A program made the translations under genes and the position numbers. This document shows, piece by piece, positions 44,596 to 51,619 of a DNA stretch of 64,000 nt; the first letter of the stretch is position 1; every line of letters starts with the position of its first letter. Source of the stretch: Streptomyces sp. MUM 203J (GTDB lineage: Bacteria > Actinomycetota > Actinomycetes > Streptomycetales > Streptomycetaceae); assembly GCF_022414595.1 (NCBI RefSeq), contig NZ_JADWYO010000001.1, positions 186,001 through 250,000 on the forward strand, read 5' to 3'. A model generated the notes under the pieces. That model was not told the DNA's origin, ran no database searches, and worked only from the letters and a program-made list of their open reading frames with translations.

Positions 44596-46287
44596 ATGTC
44601 GCTCGGTCCGACCACCGACCACAGCACCGCCACCGCCACCGCCACCAAGACCCGGCGCAGCACCCTCTACCTCCTCCGGGACACCGGCACGTCCCCCGAG
44701 GAGCTGCGCTCCGCCCTCAATCCCAAGTACGAGCGCGATCACTCCTTCGTCGTGGAGGACGTGATGATCGAGGACACCCCGGCACTCCTCTGCCACGGTG
44801 TGATCGGCCGCCATCGGCCGCCCGACTGGACCTCGTCCGTGCACACCCTCACCGGGCGGAAGCCGCCCGCGGAGAACCACACGTCGGCGTGCGTACTGCT
44901 GCTCCCCGTCGCCGACGACGTCTTCGCCCTCACCTTCGGCATGGGACACCTCTTGCTCGATCAGAGCAGGATCTCGCCCGGTTTCGGCTTCGACTTCGTG
45001 CTGCGCGCGGCACAGCCCGACGCCATCCGCCAGGTCACGCACAGCCTGATGGACGCCCGAGGCCGCACGGACCGGAGCTCGGCCGCCCTGGGGCAACACA
45101 TCCGCGCGTTCGCCATCGAGGAGTACGGAGAGGTGGTGAGCCGGCTGGTCGGGACCCTGGGCGCGACCGAGCTCACGATCAGCAAGCACAGTCGGCGAAC
45201 CGCTCAGGTGGCCGGCACAGACGCCCTGAAGATCCACCTCGGCGCCCAGCCCGAAGACCTCGTCCAGGACCTCGCACACATCCAGGAGATCCTTGACCGC
45301 CGGTCTCCCGCCCCGGAGTTCGAGGCCATCGCCCGCGTACGGCCGCTCAAGAGCGGCGACCCGCGACGCAGCGTCCTGCAGGCCCGCCTCGATGTCCTGC
45401 TGGGCGCCCCGGCGGACACCGGGTCAATGGCCGTTGCCGTCCCCGCGGCCTGCCTCGACCAGGAGGACGCCGCACTCTCCTACCGGGTGAAGATCGGGTC
45501 CGTCCGCCGTCTCGTCCCTTCTCCGACGATCGAAGACATCCGGGAACTGCTCGACGACGTTCCGCCGGGCAGGCGGCTGGAGGCCCTGTCTGCGGGCTAC
45601 GTACAGATGCACCGGGACGAGGAGGGTACCGATCCGGTGAGCGCTCAGGTGCGGGCCCACAAGTGGATCACCGCGGAGATCCCGCTCGACACGAGCCGCT
45701 ACTTCCACCACGAGGGACGCTGGTTCGAGATCGGAGACCACTATCTGGAAGGTGTCCGGGCCGAGGTCGACACCTTGCTCGCCGCACCGGCCAGCTGTCC
45801 GTTGCCTCCCTGGAGAACCGACCACGGGACAGAGGAGGCGTACAACCTGGAGGCAGCAGAGAGCGGCTACCTCTGCCTGGACCGTCAGTTGATCCGGACC
45901 GCCCAGCATCCGCACGGCTTCGAGGCCGCAGACCTGCTCGCCGAGGACGGAACCCTCGTCCACGTGAAGAGGGCGGCCTCCTCAGCACCGCTGAGCCACC
46001 TCTTCGCACAGGGGAGAGTCTCTGCCGAGGCCCTGCGTTTCGACGCAGAGGCACGCGCCGAGTTCGTCCGACGCGTACGGGAGCAGCACCCGGGGCATCC
46101 CATCAGCCAGGACTTCACCCCGAGGAAGGTCGTCTACGCCGTCTCGCTCAAGAGCGGCAAGACCCTGACTACACGCAACCTGTTCACATTCGCCCAGGTG
46201 TCCCTGCTGCAAGCGGTTCGCGCGCTGCGCACGCAGGGCATCGACGTCGCGGTGGTCGACATTCCGTCCCCCGGCACGAGCACCTGA
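44596..46287 (+). CDS. TIGR04141/DUF6119 family protein
   Basis: 563 residues, start ATG 44596. It matches the pattern of the sporadically distributed TIGR04141 family: N-terminal STLYLLRDTGTSPEELRSAL, the motif DDVFALTFGMGHLLLDQ, SKHSRRTAQVAGTDALKIHLG, and a C-terminal segment DLLAEDGTLVHVKR...APLSHLFAQGRVSAEAL. That last segment, with Asp446 and His-Val-Lys458, resembles a PD-(D/E)xK nuclease core. The family is found scattered in defence islands with unknown function. It is divergent from the HTH-methyltransferase, with 144 bp between, and has no signal peptide or membrane segment. Confidence 0.82.
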   Translation: MSLGPTTDHSTATATATKTRRSTLYLLRDTGTSPEELRSALNPKYERDHSFVVEDVMIEDTPALLCHGVIGRHRPPDWTSSVHTLTGRKPPAENHTSACVLLLPVADDVFALTFGMGHLLLDQSRISPGFGFDFVLRAAQPDAIRQVTHSLMDARGRTDRSSAALGQHIRAFAIEEYGEVVSRLVGTLGATELTISKHSRRTAQVAGTDALKIHLGAQPEDLVQDLAHIQEILDRRSPAPEFEAIARVRPLKSGDPRRSVLQARLDVLLGAPADTGSMAVAVPAACLDQEDAALSYRVKIGSVRRLVPSPTIEDIRELLDDVPPGRRLEALSAGYVQMHRDEEGTDPVSAQVRAHKWITAEIPLDTSRYFHHEGRWFEIGDHYLEGVRAEVDTLLAAPASCPLPPWRTDHGTEEAYNLEAAESGYLCLDRQLIRTAQHPHGFEAADLLAEDGTLVHVKRAASSAPLSHLFAQGRVSAEALRFDAEARAEFVRRVREQHPGHPISQDFTPRKVVYAVSLKSGKTLTTRNLFTFAQVSLLQAVRALRTQGIDVAVVDIPSPGTST

Positions 46288-46327
46288 GGCATCGCCCACC
46301 GGTTCCCCGACCCTGGAAAGTTGCCTC

Positions 46328-46666
46328 ATGCCCCAGCCCGTCACCGTGGACCTGCCGAAGGCCACCCACACAATCTCTCTGGACAAGCACGACGTGACGT
46401 CGGGGCTGATCAGCGTCAATCTCAACCGGACCTCGCCGCAGACCGCCGCTCAGCGGGCGGCCGACGTTCCGAAGGTTCTGGTCACCGAGACATCCCGACC
46501 GCCCGAGCCGGGGCCGCGCAGCCTGGCGTGTTGCAGGACCTCTGATGCCCACCGTGTCGTGGCGGGGCCGCAACGCGAGGGACTCCAGCACAGAATGACA
46601 TCTAAAGAGACATTCCATTTTCACGGGACATGCGCGGGACCGAGCCCCTGGCATAGCGTCAGCTAA
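46328..46666 (+). CDS. Doubtful small ORF, TerD-like N-terminus
   Basis: 112 codons starting 40 bp after the TIGR04141 gene with GGAAAG upstream. The first ~40 residues (VTVDLPKATHTISLDKHDVTSGLISVNLN) weakly resemble the N-terminal strand pattern of TerD-type proteins. After about residue 55 the sequence looks like non-coding translation. It may be a gene truncated at the island end or not a gene at all. I favour a truncated remnant. Confidence 0.3.
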   Translation: MPQPVTVDLPKATHTISLDKHDVTSGLISVNLNRTSPQTAAQRAADVPKVLVTETSRPPEPGPRSLACCRTSDAHRVVAGPQREGLQHRMTSKETFHFHGTCAGPSPWHSVS

Positions 46667-46698
46667 GCCGCTGACCTGGGAAGACGTCGGGAATGCCG

Positions 46699-46746
46699 AC
46701 GGCCTCCGGAGCCGTGTGCGCAGGTTCGAATCCTGCCGGGGGCACT
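46699..46746 (+). repeat. attR-type direct repeat (tRNA-Arg 3' fragment)
   Basis: Exact 48-bp copy of 23558-23605. Here it lacks the 5' half of the tRNA, so it cannot give a functional tRNA. It marks the right end of the island. Between it and the last island gene (46667-46698) nothing else is seen. Confidence 0.93.
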
Positions 46747-46795
46747 CCTGCTCGTACAGCGTGATCAACCCGCTGGCCAGCGAGAGTGCGAAACA

Positions 46796-46834
46796 CAGAG
46801 ACCCGGACTCAGTCCCACTGAGTCCGGGTCTCTG
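46796..46834 (+). terminator. Terminator hairpin, probably the original tRNA-Arg terminator
   Basis: Perfect 17-bp stem CAGAGACCCGGACTCAG (46796-46812) / CTGAGTCCGGGTCTCTG (46818-46834) with a 5-nt loop. It lies 50 bp after the right-end repeat, the position the tRNA terminator would have had before the island inserted. Only TCATTG follows on the plus strand. Confidence 0.75.
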
Positions 46835-47063
46835 TCATTGAGTCGCCGATCGCGAGTGAGTGGCGAGTGAGAGCCGGAGGGTGCTGGCGCCTGTCGCTCG
46901 CCCAGACCCCCACCCCCGCAGGGCGTCGGCGTAGTCGGCGGGCGCCCGTTTCGTGATCACGTGAGCTGAAGGAGGGCGAGCGTACGGTTCCCTGCTCACG
47001 GAACGTTGTTCGGAGTTGTCGTGTCTGTCGGCACCGCCGGGTGGAGCGAGCCGACTGCGCTAG
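46835..47063. other. Non-coding stretch right of the island
   Basis: No gene supported. It contains palindromic fragments (GATCACGTGA near 46955) but no recognisable promoter or domain. The open frame on the minus strand that covers 46996-47742 reads antisense to the decayed gene below and looks spurious. Confidence 0.5.
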
Positions 47064-47577
47064 GAGCAGTACCGGGAGCCGGCCTATCTCCAGGCGCGTC
47101 GGAGGCATCACCGGGCACAGAGGCGTTCGCTGCCTGACGGGCTGTGGGGTCGCCCGGCGAGCGGGGATCCGGCGACTTGGCCGGGGTTGCCCTATGCGTT
47201 GCTCTTCCTGGAGCGGTAAGCGAGATACCCGCGGGAGTGGACGCAGCATGCGAAGGCGTGGGGTACGAAGCAGAGTCTTGTCCGGGAACATGGCCCTGGT
47301 TCACCAGGAGGAGGCGATCAGGGCGAAGCTCACCGATCTGGTCGAGATCGTCGTCCTCCGCGCGTATCACTGCAAGGACCGCGAATACGTGCGGGTTGCC
47401 CGGGCTGTTGACAGCGCCGACCTGGGCGGCAGGCTGGATCGTGCGGTCGGTTCGGACAGCCCGTGGGCCCGGTGCCAGGCAGGCTGTGTGCTCTGCCTCC
47501 TTGACCGCCCTGACATGCCGAACACGCCTCATGTCTGGCGGGCCTGGGTGGCGGGCAGGGCTGCGGCGTTGATGTGA
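47064..47577 (+). pseudogene. Decayed protein gene of unknown function
   Basis: Reads as one protein if two lesions are ignored: EQYREPAYLQARRRHHRAQR...WPGLPYALLFLER, stop TAA at 47217-47219, then in the same frame RYPREWTQHAKAWGTKQSLVREH. A frame change near 47291 follows, then ALVHQEEAIRAKLTDLVEIVV...HCKDREYVRVARAVDSADLGGRLDRAVGSDSPWARCQAGCVLCLL to TGA at 47575-47577. The amino-acid texture is protein-like across both breaks. The N-terminus is missing or lies behind a TAG at 47061. I do not recognise the family. Confidence 0.55.
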
Positions 47578-47765
47578 CCTGGGGGCGGTGCCGTGGGAGG
47601 TCCCGTGATCATGGAGTGCTCTACGCCCTGGCGACCTGCCTGGTGCGAGGCCCGGTTCTTCGCTTCCGGATTCGGGGGCGTCCGAGGCCGTGTAGCCTGC
47701 TGGCGGCTCGGTGATCTTCATCTGGAACCGCCGGGTCCACAACGGTTGTCTGCCTTGGGGGACGG

Positions 47766-48596
47766 GTGTCGGTACAGCGGATCACGACCCGCAACGCCCG
47801 TTTCCAGCAGCTTCAGACGCTGCTCCACAACCGCGCCAAGCGAGGTCGGGCGAGGGAGTTCCTGGTCCAGGGTGTGCGGCCGATCACGATGGCCGTGGAA
47901 CACGGATGGACGATCCGTGCCGTGCTGTACGACGCCGACCGCCCGCTCTCGCGCTGGGCCGAGGACCTGATGCGGGGAGTCGGTGCCGAGCGGGTCGCGG
48001 TGGCCCCGAAGCTCCTCGCCGAGCTGAGCGAGAAGTCCGACGGGGCGGCGGAGGTCCTGGCCGTGGTCGGGATGCCGCCGGACAGCCTGTCGCGAATCGA
48101 GATCCACGACGCCTTCCTCGGGCTGCTCTTCGACCGGCCGACGCAGCCCGGCAACATCGGAAGCATCATGCGGTCGGCCGACGCTTTCGGGGCCGACGGT
48201 CTCGTCGTCACGGGGCATGCCGCCGACCCGTACGACCCCAAGTCGGTGCGTGCCTCCACGGGGTCCTTCTTCTCCGTACCCGTGGTCCGCAGTCCTTCGC
48301 ATCACGACGTCATGGAGTGGGTCGGGAAGGCCCGCGCCCAGGGGCGGCCGGTCAGCGTCGTCGGCACGGACGAGAACGGTGATGCCGACGTCTCCGCGTT
48401 CGACCTGACCCGGCCGGTCCTGCTGCTCATCGGCAACGAGACCGCGGGCCTCAGCTCCGCCTGGCGCGAGCTGTGCGACCACACGATCAGCATTCCGATG
48501 ACGGGGTCGGCCAGTTCGCTGAACGCGTCGAACGCCGCCTCCGTCGTGCTGTACGAGGCCCGTCGGCAGCGCCTGGCGCGGCAGCGGTCGGTGTGA
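47766..48596 (+). CDS. TrmH/SpoU-family RNA 2'-O-methyltransferase
   Basis: 276 residues, GTG start with GGGGGAC upstream. An N-terminal substrate-binding domain (REFLVQGVRPITMAVEHGW) precedes the SPOUT knot domain with the three family motifs: motif 1 FDRPTQPGNIGSIMRSADAFGADG, motif 2 PVLLLIGNETAGLS, and motif 3 SIPMTGSASSLNASNAASVVLYE. It methylates ribose 2'-OH in tRNA or rRNA using SAM; the site cannot be inferred. Some relatives confer thiostrepton-type resistance by methylating 23S rRNA, but nothing here proves that. It is a monocistronic chromosomal gene next to the island. Confidence 0.9.
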   Translation: MSVQRITTRNARFQQLQTLLHNRAKRGRAREFLVQGVRPITMAVEHGWTIRAVLYDADRPLSRWAEDLMRGVGAERVAVAPKLLAELSEKSDGAAEVLAVVGMPPDSLSRIEIHDAFLGLLFDRPTQPGNIGSIMRSADAFGADGLVVTGHAADPYDPKSVRASTGSFFSVPVVRSPSHHDVMEWVGKARAQGRPVSVVGTDENGDADVSAFDLTRPVLLLIGNETAGLSSAWRELCDHTISIPMTGSASSLNASNAASVVLYEARRQRLARQRSV

Positions 48597-49076
48597 CGGC
48601 CGCGGTCACCTCCGGCCGCCTCCGCTGACGCTCCCCTCCGCGGGCGGCATGCGGGATGTCCCCGCCGGGCCGCGGTACCGTCCCGGCTCCCGGGGGCGGT
48701 CTGCCGAGGCCTCGGCGACCACGGTGGGGCCGGGCTCGGCTGCTGTGACTCGCGGTGGGCGCTTCGGCCTTCGAACCCGGCACGGCACGCCCCTCCTGCT
48801 CCTGATGGTCCGGGAGGGGGCGGAACTCCTGTGGCGAAGGGCCGCTCCTCACCTTCGGGCTCCGCCCGCTCGGCCGCGTCGTGGACGACCGCCGCATCGT
48901 CGTCGCGCCCGCGCGGGAGCCGCCGTCCGCCCCGGCTCGTGGGCGGACGGCGGCTCCCGGAGCCCGGGCCGTTCACTCCCGCCGGGCGGCCGGGCGGCGG
49001 AGCGCCTCGGCCACGGCACGGCCCGCGGCGCGCCGCGGTCGTCGGCGGAGCGGCGCCGGCCGCGCGGGTCCCGGGC
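48597..49076. other. 480-bp intergenic region, no gene seen
   Basis: GC-rich, with open frames on both strands that lack domain features or ribosome sites. It separates trmH-like (plus) from the FAD oxidoreductase (minus), which converge here. Several short GC palindromes are present, none clearly a terminator. Confidence 0.5.
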
Positions 49077-50000
49077 TCAGCGGAGGCCGGCGAAGTGGAT
49101 CGCGTCGGCCGCGGCGGATCCGGCGGTGACGGCGGGGACGGCGCCCTGTTCCCAGGTCCTTCCCGTGAGGTCGCCGGCGGCGTAGAGGCCGGGAATGCTG
49201 GTCTGGCGGCCGTCGTCCACGGTGACGTAGCCGTCGCTCAGGGCGAGGCCGTGTTCCGCGGCCAGGCGCTCGACGAGCGGGACCTGCCGCTGCGGCAGCG
49301 GCCACAGCAGGGTCTGGCGTTCCAGGAGGGTGCCGTCGGCCAGCTCCACGGCGTGCAGGTCGCCGTCGGTGTGGTGCAGGCGGACGATCTCGCCCTGGAC
49401 GAGGTCGCTGCCCTGCTCGCGCAGGCTCCGGCGCAGTGCGTCGGCGCCGGGCAGCGAGGGCGGGGCGATGGCGACGGTGTCACCGGTCCAGGCGCGGAAG
49501 GCGGTGGCGGCCATGCCGAGGTAACCGGGTTCGTCGGAGACCAGGGCCCAGGTACGGTCGGCGTTCTCCTCGCCGATGCAGAAGGGGCAGTGGATCACCG
49601 TGCGGCCCCAGCACGCGGCGAAGCCCTCCACGCCCTCGGGGTGCTGGTCGACGACCCCGGTGGCCAGGACGACGTTACGGGCCCAGGCGGCGGTCCCGTC
49701 GTCCGTACGCACGGTGAAACCGTCGCCGGGCAGCGGGGTGATCTCGCCGACCGTGGCGTCGAGCCGCGTGGCCAGCCCGTAGCGGTCCAGCTCCTCCCAG
49801 GCGCGGGAGCGCAGCTCGTCGGGGGTGGCGCCCTCCAGGCCGATCAGGCCGTGCACACCGCGGGAAGCGGCGTTCCGCGGCGGGGCGGGGGACTCGATCA
49901 CCAGTGAGCGGCAGCGGTACCGGGTCAGGGTCAGCGCGGCGGTCAGTCCGGCGGGCCCGCCGCCGATGATCACGGTGTCGTACTGGGCGGTGGGGTTCAT
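49077..50000 (-). CDS. Thioredoxin-reductase-like FAD oxidoreductase with CPFC redox motif
   Basis: 307 residues. FAD site VIIGGGPAGLTAAL (about 10-23), redox-active Cys138-Pro-Phe-Cys141 in VIHCPFCIGEENADR, and the late FAD motif GLYAAGDLTGR. The NADPH-binding GxGxxA/HRR motif of true TrxR is not seen after the CPFC (ALVSDEPGYLGMAATAFRAW instead). This fits the GliT/HlmI-type branch of dithiol oxidases or unassigned small oxidoreductases. It starts at ATG 49998-50000 and is divergent from the methyltransferase, sharing the region with the twin palindromes. Confidence 0.88.
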   Translation of the reverse strand: MNPTAQYDTVIIGGGPAGLTAALTLTRYRCRSLVIESPAPPRNAASRGVHGLIGLEGATPDELRSRAWEELDRYGLATRLDATVGEITPLPGDGFTVRTDDGTAAWARNVVLATGVVDQHPEGVEGFAACWGRTVIHCPFCIGEENADRTWALVSDEPGYLGMAATAFRAWTGDTVAIAPPSLPGADALRRSLREQGSDLVQGEIVRLHHTDGDLHAVELADGTLLERQTLLWPLPQRQVPLVERLAAEHGLALSDGYVTVDDGRQTSIPGLYAAGDLTGRTWEQGAVPAVTAGSAAADAIHFAGLR

Positions 50001-50033
50001 GGGATGCCTCCGAAGGGACTTGACGGATTTGAA

Positions 50034-50046
50034 TGACCAGCGGTCA
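50034..50046. promoter_or_regulatory. Candidate TetR operator 1
   Basis: TGACCAGCGGTCA, palindromic TGACC-n3-GGTCA, in the 96-bp region between the divergent FAD oxidoreductase and methyltransferase genes. A second copy starts 19 bp further on. The likely binder is the TetR regulator encoded at 50822. Confidence 0.7.
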
Positions 50047-50052
50047 TACTAC

Positions 50053-50065
50053 TGACCAACGGTCA
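50053..50065. promoter_or_regulatory. Candidate TetR operator 2
   Basis: TGACCAACGGTCA, identical to operator 1 except for the central G to A. Centre-to-centre distance is 19 bp, nearly two helical turns, so two dimers could sit on about the same face and repress both divergent promoters. Confidence 0.7.
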
Positions 50066-50096
50066 TTCGACCGATCCCATTCCCACTGGAGGAAAT

Positions 50097-50777
50097 GTGA
50101 CCCACACCACCGGCCACGCCTGCGGCACGCAGGACGGCGACCACACCCACGGACCCGGGGCCGCCTCGTACCCGGACTTCGAGTGGGACGACCTCTACGC
50201 CGGCGACGGCAGCGACACCGCCGACCCGGACCCGACGCTCCTCGCCCCCGCCGACGGCCTCCCGCCGGGCAGGGCCCTGGACCTGGGCTGCGGCGCCGGG
50301 GGCAACGCCCTCGCGCTCGCCGAACGCGGCTGGCGCGTCACCGGAGTGGACCTCGCGCCCCGCGCCGTCGCCTCCACCCGGGCCAGTGCCTGCGCCCGCG
50401 GCCTGGACGACCGGGTCGATCTCGTCGTCGCCGACAGCGCCCTCTGGCAGCCCGAGACCGCCTACGGCTTCGCCCTCAGCTCCTACGCGCTGCCGCCCCG
50501 CGGTCCCGCCCGCACCGCCACCCTGGCCACTCTGGCCACCGCCCTCGCCCCGGGCGGGGTGCTGGCCCTCGGCGAGTGGGACGAGGAGGCCTGCGACTGG
50601 GGAGAGCCCGGCGACCTGGCCACGCTCACCGAGCTGACCGAGGCCTTCACCGGTCTCGGCCTGGAGATCGTCCGTGCCGAGCGGCGGGTCGTACCACGGA
50701 TCCAGCACCCCAGCGAGGACCACGCGGTGATCGTCGTGGCCCGCAGGCCGCATGACACCCTGGAGGCCACCGGCTGA
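50097..50777 (+). CDS. Class I SAM-dependent methyltransferase
   Basis: 226 residues from GTG 50097, preceded by GGAGGAAAT. Motif I is ALDLGCGAGGNALALAERGW (about 60-79), then VTGVDLAPRAV and a late ALGEWDEEACDW segment. The N-terminus is His/Cys-rich (GHACGTQDGDHTHGPG), which may bind metal. It resembles small-molecule or tellurite-type (TehB-like) methyltransferases. It sits in a likely operon with the TetR gene 44 bp downstream and is divergent from the CPFC oxidoreductase. A role in thiol or metalloid detoxification is only inference. Confidence 0.87.
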   Translation: MTHTTGHACGTQDGDHTHGPGAASYPDFEWDDLYAGDGSDTADPDPTLLAPADGLPPGRALDLGCGAGGNALALAERGWRVTGVDLAPRAVASTRASACARGLDDRVDLVVADSALWQPETAYGFALSSYALPPRGPARTATLATLATALAPGGVLALGEWDEEACDWGEPGDLATLTELTEAFTGLGLEIVRAERRVVPRIQHPSEDHAVIVVARRPHDTLEATG

Positions 50778-50821
50778 CCGGCCACCGGCCGGCCGGTCAC
50801 CCCGACGACCTTGGAGGGACC

Positions 50822-51427
50822 GTGCCCGCGGACCAGTCCGCCCCCGCCCAGCCCACCGGCCGCTTCCAGCCCCCGGACGTCCGCCGCCGCCAGATCCTCG
50901 ACGCGACGGCCGCCCTGCTCCTGGAGGACGGCTACGAAGCGCTGACCGTCAGCAAGGTCGCCGCCCGCGCCGGGGTCGCCAAGGGCACGGTCTACCTCTA
51001 CTTCGACTCCAAGCAGGAGCTCCTGGCCGCCCTCCAGGGCGAGATGTGGGACCGCATGCTCCAGCGGCCCGCCGCTCTGCTGAAGGAGCCGGACCTCACC
51101 TGGACCGAACGCCTGGACGGCCTCGTAGCCGCCTGGATCGCCGCCGAGCAGGACCACCACGAGCTCTACCACCGGCTCTTCCACGAGCACGGCGGCGCCA
51201 CCGGCGAGGAACCCATGACCGCCGCCCGCGACCTGCTCGTCACCCTCCTGGAGGAAGGCCACGCGGCGGGGGAGTTCGACGTCGCCGACCCCCGGCTCAC
51301 CGCCGACTTCCTCACCCACGCCTACACCGGCCCCTGCCACCACACCCGGACCGGCACCGACATCACCGCCGCCGTCCAGGCCCTCTTCCGCCGCGTCGTC
51401 GCCGCCCGCCCGCCCGGCCGGCCGTAA
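50822..51427 (+). CDS. TetR/AcrR-family transcriptional regulator
   Basis: 201 residues from GTG 50822 with TTGGAGGG upstream. The N-terminal HTH is RRRQILDATAALLLEDGYEALTVSKVAARAGVAKGTVYLYFDSKQELL, and the C-terminal ligand domain is helical and His-rich (EQDHHELYHRLFHEHGGA). Probably represses the divergent unit through the twin palindromes at 50034-50065. The ligand is unknown. Confidence 0.92.
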   Translation: MPADQSAPAQPTGRFQPPDVRRRQILDATAALLLEDGYEALTVSKVAARAGVAKGTVYLYFDSKQELLAALQGEMWDRMLQRPAALLKEPDLTWTERLDGLVAAWIAAEQDHHELYHRLFHEHGGATGEEPMTAARDLLVTLLEEGHAAGEFDVADPRLTADFLTHAYTGPCHHTRTGTDITAAVQALFRRVVAARPPGRP

Positions 51428-51619
51428 AGCCCTCGCGCCTTCCCGTGTGACCGGCCGGTCTCCGCGAGCCGGGCGTGCGGCGGGGTGAGGGTCCGGCAGG
51501 CGTGCCGCCGCGGGCGCGGAGGAGACCGCCGACGGCCTGCGGGCGGTCGGCCCCGGCCCGTCCGGCGAGGCAGCCGTTCACGCCGGGCCGGCGCAGGCCG
51601 TCGGCCCGCCCGGCGGGCC

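Larger units (their letters stand above)
23558..46746. mobile_element. tRNA-Arg-inserted genomic island (about 23.2 kb), integrase inactivated
   Basis: Bounded by a perfect 48-bp direct repeat (23558-23605 and 46699-46746) made of the tRNA-Arg anticodon-stem-to-3'-end segment, the typical footprint of a tyrosine integrase. The remnant integrase lies just inside the end with the intact tRNA. Cargo: RHH/PIN module, kinase-AIPR-helicase operon, whiJ-like regulators, type I R-M, an extra HTH-methyltransferase and a TIGR04141 protein. I see no replication, conjugation (FtsK/TraB-like) or excisionase gene. Original chromosomal sequence resumes after 46746. Whether all cargo arrived together or by later insertions cannot be told. 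Confidence 0.88.

Noticed and set aside
46996..47742. 248-codon minus-strand frame right of the island
   Set aside because: Antisense to the decayed plus-strand gene at 47064-47577, which has clearer protein texture.
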